From NCBI GenBank assembly GCA_030581615.1, contig JAKTTT010000028.1:62001-126000 (forward strand): 64,000 nucleotides of DNA, read 5' to 3'. The position numbers and the translations under genes were made by a program. This document shows, in pieces, positions 42,065-54,696 of the stretch. This DNA is from Alloascoidea africana (lineage: Eukaryota; Ascomycota; Alloascoideomycetes; Alloascoideales; Alloascoideaceae). Every line of letters begins with the position of its first letter. Within the stretch, counting starts at the first letter, position 1. Below the pieces are notes generated by a model. The model was not told the origin of the DNA. It did no database searches and saw nothing but the letters and a program-made list of their open reading frames with translations.

Positions 42065-45000
42065 ATGGCATCCGAACAGTCTCCATCTGACCAGAAAAAA
42101 TCAAAGTTTAAACGCCCCAGGTCTTCACGAGCATGTGTGGTGTAGGTATCCCATTAGACTGTGAAAGAACAAATCTCTCTAATTGCTCAAGTACACCGCT
42201 AACTGTCTCCTGACCCCGTTTCTCCAGGTGTCATTCGAGAAAAGTACGATGCGATGCCATGGTCCATATGCCATGCACAGTAAGTACCTTTACGTCTTCA
42301 ACAACCCATTTTTTTGCACGTGTGGGAGTGTTTTTTGGTCTAATCTACCTGGTACTTTAGAATTGCGTCGCTTTTGGTGTAGAGTGTGTGCTGCCGGATA
42401 ACCCGAAGAAGAAAGCAAAGACCAGTTCAAACGAGTAAGTACGAAAAACAGATCCCTTTGAGATGAGCTTATGGTCACAAGTTTCATTTTCACAGACGCC
42501 AGTACTGACTAACGGTTATCATCCTGTGTTTTGTTTAGCTCCCCTTCAAACAGAAAGGTTTCTTCTTTTGAAGACGCAAATGCCCCACAAAATTACGATC
42601 AGGATAGCAAAGCAACAACTCTGGATTCAAATCCGCCATCCGTGGGTTCTATGAGCTCAAAGGATCTCGAAGATGATGATGACGATGGGAATAGTACAAT
42701 TTCGAAATCGCCTGTGAACAACGAAAGAGTGTCCAATTCAACTGCTGAAAAATCCGATCACAAAACAGCAAACACAAGTGACAAATCGACAAGAACTGGC
42801 GTTGGAAGAAAAAAGAAAATCAGCTTTTTGGGTTCATCGTCCCATTTCAACCTATTGATGGAAGCTCCGGATAACCGCTCCTTCCATTTTGCCATGCCCA
42901 ACATTGGCCAAGATAGTAAAACGTCGAGTTTTGAAAATGTGGAGATTGAAATTCTAAAACTTCGTGGGGCTTTTCTGCTTCCTCCGAGAGAATTGTGCGA
43001 CGACATTATCGACTGCTATTTTGAACACGTCCATCCCTTACTCCCTGTGATTAATAGATCACAGTTTATGCGACGGTATAATGATCCATCCAATCCTCCA
43101 TCGTTACTATTGCTCCAGGCCGTCCTGTTGGCCGGTTCTCGAGTATGTAAGAACCCCTCACTTTTGGATAAATCAAACTCAGTCGATCTGGCGAGCATGA
43201 CATTTTACAACCGCGCAAAGGCTCTCTACGACGCCAACTACGAATCCGACAAACTGACAATTGTACAAGCTCTAATGCTAATGGGGTGGTTTTGGGAAGG
43301 TCCTGAAGATGTTTGCAAGAATGTTTTTTATTGGACCAGAGTCGCATTAATCATCGCACAGGGACTTGGACTTCACCGCAGTGTTGAAGATTCCAACTTG
43401 CCCTTGATTGAAAAAAGGTTATGGAAAAGAGTTTGGTGGGTATTGTTTGTCAGGGATCGAAGCGTGGCTGTGGCATTTGGACGGCCGGTGGTCATTGACC
43501 TTAAAGACTGCGACAACCCCATGATTACAGAAGAGGATTTTTTGGAAGATGAGCCTGGGTACCCTTCGCCCTATCCTGTGAATAGAATCGCGGCTCTATA
43601 CATTATACACCAGGTCAAACTATCAGAAATAATGGGTTTGATATTGCGACAACAATACTCCGTTGGCGCTGAATCAATGCGATTACCAAACAGAATACCA
43701 ATAATAAGCCATTGCGATATGGCTATGGGAACATGGATGAGCAATTTGCCTCCAGAGTTAAAGTACAGTATTAAGGACCCCTCTACTCAAAATTTTTATA
43801 GTGCAATGCTCCATGGACAGTATTATTCCGTGCTATGTTTGGTTCACCGTTCCAACATTTTATTCCGAAGAACTCACTCGAATCGCACAGTTAAAAATGA
43901 TTCTTCTTATCCCTCTTGGGGGATTGCTTTCCAAGCTGCTCATATGATTGCAGCCATTTCTGAAAACATGATGAAGGCCGGCGAGCTAGAGTATGCCCCG
44001 GCTTTCACCGTATATATGCTTTTTTCAGCTATGATAATGCTCGTTTATCAAATCGCCTCTCCTTATGCAAAAGTTAGTGAGACTGCCAAAAGATCTTTGG
44101 AAACTTGCTCAAAGGCTCTGAAAGAGGTGTCCAAGTATTGGATGGTTGGTGGGTTAATCTTAAAAATGTTTACCATTATTTTACAGCATAACGAGAAGAA
44201 AGACAAAGATGCAAAGGATAGAACTCGAGAGCAAGAGGTAAATTCCGAGAGCAAGCCCGTGACAACCGAGACTAAAAGCAAACCTTCGGACAAGTCGAAC
44301 CTCGAGCGGGAACAAGAACATAAACAAGAAACAGAACGGCCATCAGAATCGGAACATCTATCAGCAGCCACGAAAGATTATAAAGTCGAGTCTGCAGCAT
44401 CGTCTACAATAGCAAGATCAGCTTCGCTTGGTACGACATTATCGTCGTCATCTGTATCACCATCAGATAACCTCAACTCTCCCACTACAAAGCCCCATTT
44501 GACGTCCCAATCGTCACATACTAACCATGCTCAAACTTCTCAGTCAGTAGCTAGTGAATTATCTTCATCGCTACCCACCCAACAGTCAGATTCTAACTCT
44601 TTTCCCACTTCTCTTAGTTCGGGCAATTCTAACCTGTATTTTTTCACAAACCCTGTTCAATCCAGCCAATTTTATCAAAATTTCGAGCCTTCACAATTAT
44701 TCCCTGAAGATCCCGTGTCAGGAGGAGGGGTGAGTATAGTTTCCAATCATGGCCATATCGATGACTTGGGCGGGAATTTTCTTTCCAGTGGTGGTGCTGG
44801 TAGTGGGAATACAATGGCCGATGGAACATTTTTCGAGGTCACTGGCAATAACGAGAACATAATGAATTTCGGGGCTCAACCTGATTTTCATGATCAGGCC
44901 AATCCACCACCGCCACCACCACTGGCTCCTGAACTGGTCATGGACGGAAGACACCACCACCATAGCAATTCTGTTGATAGTACTGGGGCTGGCAACATTT

Positions 45001-45272
45001 CACAACAAGCACATCATAATGATCAACATGCTCATCATCTTCATTTTGCTCCAAGTGTTTCCCACGTGAATGATATTTTCCAAGGACAAAGTGCATCCGA
45101 TCACATCCCCAACATGGGCCTTAGCCCAGGAATGATTTCAACATCACAGGCTCAGATTCCCCAAGGACAAAATCCAAACGAAAATGGTTGGGCAAGTCGA
45201 GGGGATAAAATGCGGAGCGTGGCTGCTCCAAGCTCTCTCAATCTTAACGATTGGCGAAGCTTTTTGTACTAA
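42065..45272 (+). CDS. CTF1: Zn2Cys6 transcription factor, Ctf1/FarA type
   Basis: Four exons (42065-42141, 42228-42279, 42361-42434, 42539-45272) encode 978 residues. The zinc cluster is spread over three exons and reads SRACVVCHSRKVRCD, then MPCTNCVAFGVEC, that is C-x2-C-x6-C-x7-C-x2-C-x6-C. Residues from about 195 to 560 form the fungal transcription factor middle homology region (ESDKLTIVQALMLMGWFWEG, RLWKRVWWVLFVRDRSVAVA, FGRPVVIDLKDCDNP). The C-terminal 400 residues are Ser, Gln, Asn and His rich, as in activation domains. CVVCHSRKVRCD suits the Ctf1/FarA/Por1 group, which controls fatty-acid use and peroxisomal genes. Targets here are inferred only from family. Confidence 0.85.
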
Positions 45273-45836
45273 CACACCTTTTTTTTTTCCGGCTCTGTAT
45301 CTGACTCTACATATATTATATTAGTTTACGTTGGTTAATTCTCGAAATGATTGTGATTGTTTTAGAAAAAGAAATACAAAAACAAAAAGAAGCTGGCTTT
45401 TTTAGTTTCCAGTTTTTTGATGCAAGACGATATATTCTTTAAATTTTTAAAAGAAATTTAAGGGTTGAACAAAGACAAATAATAATAGGTGATTGTATAT
45501 ATCTATATCTATATGTAAAGTTGTATATCAAGAAATTCCAATGCGATCTCTCACTTTTGGCAACACAAAAATGCTAGTTTTCGAGAATTAGTCATTGCCA
45601 TACCTTGGAATTTGTGGTTTTTGCCCTCACTATAATCAAAATTAACAGATGCTAGTAGATTTTTAACAATATTAAATTCAACTATAAAATTGGAAAAGGG
45701 TCTATCTAATGATAGTGAATGTAGAAGGAGTTAATACAAAATAGATGTGTGCTTTTGATGAAAAAAGATCGATAATAATTACATGAAATGTATAAAGAAG
45801 AAAAAAAAAGAAATCAGATAACAAACAGAAAAAGGT
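45273..45836. other. Convergent intergenic region
   Basis: Very AT-rich sequence lies between the stops of the zinc-cluster regulator and the next minus-strand gene. It carries TATATATCTATATC-type tracts and A-runs typical of 3' ends. No gene is seen. Confidence 0.45.
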
Positions 45837-47204
45837 CTATCCTTTGTCAAATTGTCCAGTGTTTGGATCTTTACAATCTTGATAAATCCATTGGGACAAG
45901 AATCGGATCAACTTGGACCCTGAAGCAGGTTCACGAGTAAATCCTCGGCTTGCCCTTTCTCCTTCTTTAGCCCTTCCTATGCACCCCTTATTCTGTCTAA
46001 ACGCCTGCATTTCCAACGATGATGAGTTCGAATCGTAAATCAGAAGCAGATCATGAAGAAGCGCAATAGATAATGCAAAATCTTTGCCTTCATGTCGTAC
46101 GTTATCCCTCTGTTTGCATTGGCTCTTGCATTTGGATTTCTGTCTTGCGGTTCGGCTCTGTCTCGACGATCTTGTCCGAGAAATGCAAGAGGAACTGGAA
46201 GGTGTTAATTGGTGATTAGGGTATTCATATTCCACTTTCATTTGAATTTGAACATGGGCCGGAAGTTTCTCCGGTCTACCTTCATTTTCAGTCTCGGTTT
46301 CACTTTCGTATGTGTGTGATTCCCAGGACCATCCTGCGTTTCGGCAACTCATAGTCCAACGATTACTACTATTTCCTCTTCGAATTCTGCTGCAGGGCGT
46401 AAATAGTCTGTGCTTCGAAAGCCCGTTAGCCGCTGTCATTCTGCACTGCCTTCTGTCATCTTTGTTCGGAAGTCCAAGCGTAAAGCTGCTATCGGTGTTT
46501 TTTTCAACCTGTGGTGAAGGCGATAATTGGTCTTGTGTTGTGTTTTCGCTCCTCGATGAAAAAACTGAGCTGTGACCAAGGCTTCCAGAATTTGAGTCTG
46601 AGCCTTTGTCAAAATAGTCTTCTACAAGCGTTACATCTTTGGAATCCAAAGGCGGAGAAGGTTGTAGTAACGGTTGTGTCTGCATACTGTTTGTATCCTG
46701 TCCAAACCATTTCTCTTTAATTGCATCAAAGCTTGTCAAATGTTCATTATCCATCAGGTCCAGTTTTGTGAAAAGAGTAGGATCAATAGACCCCAATGAT
46801 GGACTTTGTCTTTGAGGTGAACAGTTTGGCGATGAAGGATGGAAAATGGAGGTTTGACTTAGTGACTGTGAACGTGAAGGTCTTTTTGCAATTTGGATTG
46901 CCGTTTTGGCACTTTTTCGCCGTCGCTTTTTGGAAGCTGAAGAGTTTGTAGTCTTTGTGTTTCCACTAACATAGTGACATGGAGTTGGAGATTGTGGATG
47001 TGATTTGTGTGAACATATAGTCGAGTAGTTGGAACTGCTACATCTTGAAGTCATACTTTTGTGACTTTTCGGAGAACAGGAACGTGAAGATGTGTCTGTG
47101 CATCCAGTTTTACCCCTTTTCTGGGATTCTATTTCTTGTTGCATGTTTCTGTTTTTAACTCTGTGAGAGGGTCCATGTTGAGGTGAATAAGAGGACTTGA
47201 GCAT
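45837..47204 (-). CDS. Unidentified Ser-rich, basic protein
   Basis: The 455-residue frame starts at ATG 47204. It extends further upstream only from a non-ATG codon. The protein is low in complexity, rich in Ser, Arg, Lys, Gln and Cys, and probably largely disordered. Short motifs are KKRRRKSAKTAIQIAKRPSR (a likely nuclear signal), many SP and TP sites (FHPSSPNCSPQRQSPSLGS), and an unusual Trp-containing patch, NRWTMSCRNAGWSWES. The C-terminal part (KDFALSIALLHDLLLIYD) is hydrophobic and helical, and could be the only folded segment. SP/TP density suggests regulation by kinases. I do not recognise it and cannot exclude an intron. Confidence 0.5.
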   Translation of the reverse strand: MLKSSYSPQHGPSHRVKNRNMQQEIESQKRGKTGCTDTSSRSCSPKSHKSMTSRCSSSNYSTICSHKSHPQSPTPCHYVSGNTKTTNSSASKKRRRKSAKTAIQIAKRPSRSQSLSQTSIFHPSSPNCSPQRQSPSLGSIDPTLFTKLDLMDNEHLTSFDAIKEKWFGQDTNSMQTQPLLQPSPPLDSKDVTLVEDYFDKGSDSNSGSLGHSSVFSSRSENTTQDQLSPSPQVEKNTDSSFTLGLPNKDDRRQCRMTAANGLSKHRLFTPCSRIRRGNSSNRWTMSCRNAGWSWESHTYESETETENEGRPEKLPAHVQIQMKVEYEYPNHQLTPSSSSCISRTRSSRQSRTARQKSKCKSQCKQRDNVRHEGKDFALSIALLHDLLLIYDSNSSSLEMQAFRQNKGCIGRAKEGERASRGFTREPASGSKLIRFLSQWIYQDCKDPNTGQFDKG

Positions 47205-48595
47205 GGCCACCACAGAAGATATGATGATAATTCTGTAGAGAGTGTAATAAATAAAGCAAACCAAGAGTAAAATAAAAAGGGAAGAACTAGGGAGGATTTA
47301 AGAAGAATGCAAGGGCAAGACACAGACTAGCACATGGACATGGACAAATGACACAAGAAACAAAAAGATTTGTCTAACAGAATTTTCGGAAACTCGTAGT
47401 GCGATAAAATAACTGAGACATCGTCATCACCATCATCATTGATAATGAATAATTTTTTTTATTCGAGAAAATGCCAAAGAGAAACAAGCTCAATAATATG
47501 AAAAAGCCAAACAGGAATGACACTTGCCCAATATCGAAGTTTCGGCATGGTACGGCCAATACACTCAGTAAACTGCAACCACGCTTCCGAAAGAATCATT
47601 TCGACCTGATTTCTTCTAGACCCTCAAACGTGAAGATCTTGGCCTGGCAGGCTTAGTCATTGATAAGTACACCTTTTTTTTTCCTGGGGGACTCATTCAC
47701 TTAGATTTTCCGTTTTATTCCTTTCATGGCATTGGATGTGCCCCCGTTTTCTGCACCGCACCCCTTTGACGATCTGTAAGAGAAGAAAATAGGACTTTGG
47801 ATTTCGAATTGCATGCTAAGCCATTTGCCGTCTCTTCTGTATTGGAATAAACTACAGTTACCGAAGTTTTCTCTTATGGATTATTTGTTCCAGTTGTAAA
47901 CTTCAAAATGTCCCCCTTCCCAAGTGGAAAAACGCGCTGGAAGTTTTATACAAGTAGGGAATTTCACTCTTGCACTGAAATACTTTAGGTAAACAAGATA
48001 CTTATCATTAGAAATATACAGAATACCCATTCCTTAGTGTTATCGTTATCATTACTGTTATCTCGTCCTCATCAAATTCAGAATGAACAAGACCGGAAAA
48101 AAAAAAAAAAAACTATCAAAAGCATCAAAAAACACTCATCTAGACCTGCTAAAAGCTCATTAAAACAACCGTAGTGACAATCACAAAAAGTCAACCAAAA
48201 CCAGAAAACCACAAATACACCACAAAAATCCTACCATAGCTTCCCTTCCTTTTTAATTTCTACCCTCATTATCCTATGCCCTGTGAGTGGCATTCAAAAG
48301 GTAATAGGTCGTCGTTAATAGTTTTCATAACATCACATCAAACAACCCTAAAACTTGCTTGTCTGTTGTTTTGTTTGTTTGTTTGATCCCATTTCTTTTA
48401 ATCACTCATTAATCTCCTTATATCCGAGCATGTGGGTACCTTTAGCCTAGTTACTATTTCCATGTATATTCACATCCGTAATGACCAGCAAAAGAAGGTT
48501 GTGACGAATTCCAAAAACAAATAGAAAAAAAAAAAAAAAGAGGGGGGTGTCATAAGATCAAAAATCTTGTAAAAAACGTTAATCCCAAAAGAGAA
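47205..48595. other. Intergenic region between unknown gene and SKN7
   Basis: AT-rich sequence of 1.4 kb lies between the start of one minus-strand gene and the stop of SKN7. It includes the promoter of the first and the 3' region of the second. Long A-runs (48099-48111 and 48526-48540) and a short plus-strand frame at 47471-47656 are present. I see no gene. Confidence 0.45.
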
Positions 48596-50499
48596 TCAAA
48601 TTATCCTTTGTTTCTTGAGAACTCCACCGTCCACCGCTGCTGACTTGAGACTTTGCTTTAGATTCATTGAGCTACCCGGCGAAGATGTGACCACGGTCGC
48701 TGTGCCATCAGGTGTTTGGGTCTGAATCGTTGCTGGCATATTCGGAGTCCTCTCTGGTGTCACAGACACTTTTTTGATCAAGTACTTTTCCAAAATTACA
48801 TACAGATCTTCTTTGGAAAAAGGCTTTGCCAACAGGTCGCTCATGCCGTGTTGCAAATAGGTCACAAGATGTGAGTGCTCAATGTTCCCTGTCATAGCGA
48901 TAATCGGCGTTGTATTATCAAAGCTTCGGATAACTGAGGTTGCACTTGCTCCGTCCAAATTCGGCATGACAATGTCCATTAAAACCAAATCATATTTTAC
49001 TTTTTCGACCAGATTGATTGCAGATATGCCATCAGACACTACCTCTACCGAACAGCCATACTTCATGAGAAACTTTCGACAGAGCTGGATGCAGATTTGG
49101 TCGTCTTCTACCAGAAGCACATGAAACCTGGGAGACTGGAGAGCAATAACGCCAGGGTCCGTGGGACTTGCTGAAACGGTGGACGTTCCCGGTTGCCCCA
49201 ACATATCTGGTCCGATTGCTTGAGGAGACTCCTGAGCTGCAGCTTGCGCTGCAGCCACCACGATGGAAGAGCCCTGATTTGAGGTCGTCATTGGCGTAGA
49301 CAATTGCTGGAATATCGAGTTACATGAGGTGGTTGGAGTTGCTGTCGCTGGCAACATCTGGTCTTGCAGAGTTACAGCAGGTTGCAGAACCTGCAGCTTT
49401 TGTCGATTAGTAGGCGACTGGGAAGTTATGGGTTGTGCGAGGGAGAGTTCGCCGGACAATTCTGGCTTTATGGGTTTGGGGATTGGGATTCCGTGGCTGT
49501 TGAGATGCTTTATGATCAGACCGAGTGTGCTTTCGTACTGTTCGTTGACAGCTCTTATATGTATCAAACTCTCCAGTACGTTCCTATAGTCCATCGACAA
49601 GTTGTGAAGTTTATCGTTCACCTGCTTGTTTTGCACCTTCAATGCTTTTATTTCGTTTTGCATGTTGCTGATTGCCTCCTGGCTGTGTTCTTCGCCGGTT
49701 TTCTTCTGAGCGGGACCTTTTCGCTTAATGTTCTCCAGGGAATCTTTGCTATCGATCCGAAAATCGGGATGCTTAAATTCCCAAGCACCATGTATGCTGT
49801 TCTGCTTCTCGTCGTTGGATACCTTAACCTTGTGAAAGTCGTACTTGTTCAGTTGTCGAACAAAACTGGCAAAGTTGCTGTGTTTGAAATGACGGGGTAA
49901 AATCTCTTTTGTGAATTCATTTGTCTAGCACTAAGAGTTAGAAATCGTGAAAAATTGGCCAGAAAATAGTGGCAAAACACTCACGTCAACGACTACAAAG
50001 CTGTCGCCACTTGGAGTCCATCGAACTATATCTTTATATGTGGAGTCCTCTAGCATTCTAAAGTTTCATGAGAGCATTAGTATCAAAGTTTGTGCCCCTG
50101 TCAACGATGAGCGAGCATACGTGAAGAGCTTTTTCACCTAGGTTTCCAAATCAGTTAGCAATGTACTAGAACCAGACTTCTCCAAAAACTCTAGCTTACA
50201 AAGTCTGTGGATCCTCCTCCGCCAGAGGTGTTGACAGGAGTGGTTCCTGCGCTATTGCTGGCGCTACTGCTCTTATTCTTGGCGTTTGTATTAGCTCCTG
50301 AACTGGAATTGGAACGGCCTCTCGTCTTTGTACTCGCATTTAAATATTGGATCTGAGAGGTGTCAACGCCAGGAAGACCGCTCAGCCCAATTCCGCTGCT
50401 TGCTTTTGAGTGTCTTCTAGGCAGCGAGGGACTGACGATAGACTCAAAGGGCTGGCCTAGCTGGTTTTTTTGCGACAGTCCGACTGAGGAATTTTGCAT
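48596..50499 (-). CDS. SKN7: Response regulator transcription factor Skn7
   Basis: Four exons (50200-50499, 50121-50137, 49985-50057, 48596-49924) encode 572 residues. Exon 2 is only 17 nt. The HSF-type DNA-binding domain is assembled across all four: DF, VKKLFT, MLEDSTYKDIVRWTPSGDSF, then EFTKEILPRHFKHSNFASFV and RQLNKYDFHKVK. A coiled coil follows (NEIKALKVQNKQVNDKLHNL). The receiver domain has the phospho-acceptor Asp in YDLVLMDIVMP, preceded by LLVEDDQICIQL and followed by the Lys of LAKPF. Skn7 acts in oxidative, osmotic and cell-wall stress downstream of the Sln1-Ypd1 phosphorelay. The conserved Leu of VRQLNKY is encoded by CTG (49850-49852), evidence that CTG is leucine here. Confidence 0.95.
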
Positions 50500-50937
50500 T
50501 TCTATTGGCGTGGTCTCGAACAGTAGATATTGTATGGCTGATAAATATGAGACTCCTGGGGCAAGTTGCTACGGGCTCAGCAATGTCACAAATGTCTCGA
50601 TTGCAATTGTCTTGGAGAGGAGAGAAAAGAAGCGAAGGTGTCCGGATGTCCCTGGCCATTTTATACTGGAATCTGAATTATAAAATACCTGGGTGTATTT
50701 TTTTCCATTCCTTCACAAAGCTGCCGATCTCATTTCAATTTGCATTTGCACTGCTGCTGCAACTGCTTTCGGTCGCCTTTTTTTTTTCATATCGTGTCTT
50801 GTTTTTGTTTTGGCTTTCTGCCCAGTGCTCGGTTAATGCTTATTGCTTGTCTCAGATAGCCTTTTTTTCGTCTCCATGTGATCGTTAAATCGACAAGGCA
50901 GATGTCAATTGCGAAACAGTATGATTCCCAAGAGGAT
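50500..50937. other. SKN7 promoter region
   Basis: The sequence upstream of SKN7 has poly-T tracts between 50697 and 50880 and no supported gene. Short frames on both strands were considered and left out. Confidence 0.4.
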
Positions 50938-52384
50938 GGAAGTCATGCAATTACATCTCAAACCCTGTCTGGCTGAGACTTTACTGAGTCTTTCTGACAT
51001 TCCAGTTTCCAACAGGGACAAAAATGTAATTTCACCTCCACTCTGGGAAATATGGCTCCTGCGATAGAAGGTTGCCCTGGAATTAAGGTCGTGCGCTTGA
51101 CAGAAGATCTGACAGGAGTGGAATAAAATAAGGCCGTTCGTAAAATTGACGTAAACAATAGATTCCAGGAAATGTATGGTATTCGATACCTAGATAGGGT
51201 CAGGCCCACACAACGTCCAAAGAGCCCGCTTTCACCGTCATTAAAAGCTGTCCTGGGGGAACCGGCGCTTGAGAATACTTCTGCTACTGTTCCTCGACCA
51301 AAGTGATAGCCAACTTTTGGAAACTCTTTAACTGGGTGAATGTTGGCTGTACTGTAAAAGAGATCTAGCCTTGCTGGGAGAGAATGGTGAAGATCTAGCT
51401 GAATGTGCTGGTCATGACACTCCAGCAGCTTTCCCAATCCGGAAAGATCCTGCACAGTTGCGCCGACTTATTGTTGAACTAACTGCGAGATGAAAAGAAA
51501 AAACACTGCTGCTCACTGGCTTTCACCGTCGGTTTTTTGTTCTGCTTTTTTTGCTGATACCCAATTGCGATTGCGATTTTGAAATATCGACAATCTAATA
51601 CTGGACATTCCGTTTGTCCTTGCTGCCACATCCCCGTTCGCTTTTTGGATCTGTGGAAATGGTCACCAAGTGCAATTGAAGAAATTGAGGCAATTAGCGC
51701 GTGTTACGCCGGATTAATAGACCTATCTTATGCTACTATTGAAAGAAGCATGGATTTTCTTGATTTAACAGACATGCAAGATATCCATGCTTTGATAACC
51801 ATTTTTTCGCTACTTTTCTTAACCAAATTTCACATTGGCTTTATGCCAGTGGCATACGGCTTGATATGAATTAGAGAAGAATTAATTCCAGAATTTGAGT
51901 CTTGCCAGCTCATCAATTCCCTGCTTGAGATTTCTGTTCCTGCAGATATCTCATCTTGGGACTCTAATCCTACTTCAAAAATTGAAAATAATCGCAGTCA
52001 ATGGAACAAAATCTATGGTCTCATAAAACTGGAGATAAAAGAATGCTAAAGTTGTTCCTTTGAGTGCTTTGGGGAAAGAATATGTTAAGCTTAGATGCGC
52101 AGAGTTATCCTCTTGGAGGTATAAGCGCGTATTAAGCATTTGATTTGAGGGTATAAACGAGGGACCAATTCTCATAAATCGTCGACCCCCAGAAGAACAA
52201 AACTTTAGACAATCTGTACTGTTTTCTTAACAGAATGTGCTGTTTTATCAGAATTTTTTTTTTCTTCTTCTCCTCCTCCGCGTAATCAACAGGTATTTGT
52301 TCATGTACTTCGGGATGCAACTAACGCAGTTGATGTAAACGAACAGCCTCTTGATCACAAAAAGAGAGCTATAACCATTCTTTA
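50938..52384 (+). pseudogene. Coding-like fragments of unknown origin
   Basis: Over 1.4 kb the plus strand shows a chain of segments that look like protein code but lie in different frames, separated by stops and in part by intron-like gaps. Examples are LKPCLAETLLSLSDIPVSNR near 50950, RFQEMYGIRYLDRVRPTQRP near 51160, FPIRKDPAQLRRLIVELTAR near 51440, REELIPEFESCQLINSLLEI near 51880, and FVHVLRDATNAVDVNEQPLD ending at 52384. The last segment follows a polypyrimidine-rich acceptor at about 52292. I cannot build one consistent spliced gene, and none of the pieces belongs to a family I know. A decayed gene is the simplest reading. An intron-rich gene that I fail to assemble is the alternative. 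Confidence 0.3.
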
Positions 52385-54696
52385 GTAACTGTTCTCTCTT
52401 TTTCCAATTGCTTTTAATGCAGGGAATGTATTAACGAGAATTAGAAATGTTTTGTTCATTCTAAACATGATCATTCCAAAAGTGAACATCGTAAGTTCCA
52501 GACCTTGGAAACAAACAAGGGAGTAATAAAATTCCATCACACCCCCTTTTCAACAATACCAAAAAGAAAAAAAATGCTCTTTTATGCAAATTCTATTTTT
52601 TTTTTTTGGCTGGTTGTTGTTGGTCCTTTGGAAACAAAAAAACCTCTTTTAGCAGTATACGATTGTTGAATTTTACAATTGAAACATGATTTGATCACTA
52701 GGTTTATCCCTTTTCACAACTTTTTTTTGTACAACTAGTTAAAAAAAGAAAACTTGATAGCTGATTTGAGTACCATACAAACAACCCACTCAATATATAT
52801 AGGACACACCAGAGAAACAGTGTCAGTAGGATAAATGATTTCCTCGTGTCAATAAGTAACTCAACGAATGATTTCGTTGATAAAAATCTCCTTTATCCTC
52901 TTTAAACCAAAAAAAAAAATTCCAATCTTAAAATTGTCAAGCCAAAGTCCAAAACTTGCAAAACATTGGGATTGTACTTATTTATTATTATTATAAGAAA
53001 TTGATGATTTGTCTCCTAGTAGCTGGTGAACCTCCACTCTAAATATTCCCAATTACCCGCGACTTTCCGATATCGGATAATCATCATGAATACACTTTCC
53101 CAAAACAATTGAATGGGTTGAGTAATATATATATGGGGAAAGCGAAGTAAACCACTGGATTTGTAAATTACAATGTACATGAGAATACAACCAACTCTCC
53201 TATTTTCTCCGGAGTTTCATTGTTACAATTGTGAGAATTCTCATTGCTTGAATTCAACAGGGGTGTTTTTTTTTTTGACCTGGTATCGATTATCCTTCCG
53301 ATATCAAATGACTTTTAAAAATCGCTAAAACAACGCACCACGAAATCTCACAATTTCCTCCAAATTAGTCTCAATTTAACCCCAAAACCTGAATCAATTC
53401 TTCCTCAACCCAGTTCAGATCAAATCTAAAAGTCAGACCCCCAAAATAAAAGGTGCTTGTATTGGGAACAACCAAAACGCAAGCTAAAAGCAAATTGCAT
53501 AAAGAAAAGTTTCATGAGACAAAACCGACGAGGCGGCGGCTCATTTAATACATAAGGATGGATAAACCCGCATGTCAAAATCAGCAACCATATCATTTCG
53601 TATCTATGAATAATTTTAATGAATAATGATGAGACATGGAAAATTTCTAAGGCCTGTTGGTTATTTAGGCAAGTTAAACGCCAAAAAAAAAAAATGAAAG
53701 AGTATGTGAAGAGGAGGTCGAGGAAATGCGTAAGTAGAAAACTCAATTCAAATCTGATTAAAGAACACAAGAGTAGAAAAGAGCATCCCGAAACCTTTAA
53801 TTTTGCCATCATTAATATAATACTGAGACAATAACAAAAAAAAAGACCTCTTGTTTGTGGAAGTGAACATCACAGCAGCAGCAGCAGAAGAAGCAGCAGC
53901 AACAGCAACAGCTCCGCGGAATAAATGTTTAAATGCTCCTGATGGTGATGGTGATGGTGTAATTAACACTGCTGCATTTACATGTAAGAGAACCATCTGA
54001 AACAATGAATAATTCGAAAAGAGATGCTATATGGAGCCTCATCATGCTGTCAGAGAATTATACTCTTAAGTCATTAATTATTATATTATTATTATTATTC
54101 ATATCCAGATCTCAGGCTTTGGGCCTTGGGCCTTGGGCCTTGCGGTTTGGTTCAACTGATTAGTGGAAAGAGGAGAGTAAGCGGCTAATGATTTTATATT
54201 CTTTTTTTTTATTTATTTTTAACAAAAATGCCCGGGGAGGGAATTTTCCAAATAAAATGATATCAACATTTCCCCGCCATTCGAAATTTGCTGACTCGTA
54301 AGAACGAGGAACGAACAAAATGGAACCATGATGGGATTCTGGTGAATACCTCCAAGGATACAAAACCGTACTCGCGGGACCAAAAAGCCGCGAATTATTT
54401 ACACAATCCATATTGTTGGTGATGATGATGCCTAAAGTTTGTCGATTCACCCACTCGAGAATTTTTTCAATGTGGCGGAGAAAGAAGATCATATAATATC
54501 ATTTCGCTGAACTAAAGCGTCATTTTGTAGTAATTTTGAGATTCTAATGGATCATCACTATTTTTCGGGGGGGCATTTTGGAGTATAAAAACATGCCCCA
54601 CGCTCTCGAAAGTCTTTTTTTCTTAAAAGTCTACGACAAGGACTTGCTGTTTCCCAACTTCTCTTTCAGTTCTAACTTTATAAATACAAAGCTGAT
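52385..54696. other. Long AT-rich gene desert
   Basis: This 2.3-kb stretch has poly-A and poly-T runs (for example around 52590, 52905 and 53265) and many stops in all frames. Simple repeats include CAG/AAG-type triplets (53876-53920), GATGGT (53939-53958) and a heptamer, TTGGGCC, three times (54120-54143). No gene is supported. It includes the 3' region of SCH9 at its end, where a possible SCH9 terminator cannot be pinned down. Confidence 0.45.

Noticed and set aside
41570-42145. Plus-strand open frame of 191 codons in front of the zinc-cluster gene
   Set aside because: It exists because the DNA is GC-rich and lacks stops. Composition is Arg/Pro/Gly repeats. The real start ATG of the regulator at 42065 lies in this frame but the family sequence begins there.
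50958-51455. Minus-strand open frame of 165 codons
   Set aside because: It has only a GTG start and no internal ATG. The opposite strand has better protein-like segments here.
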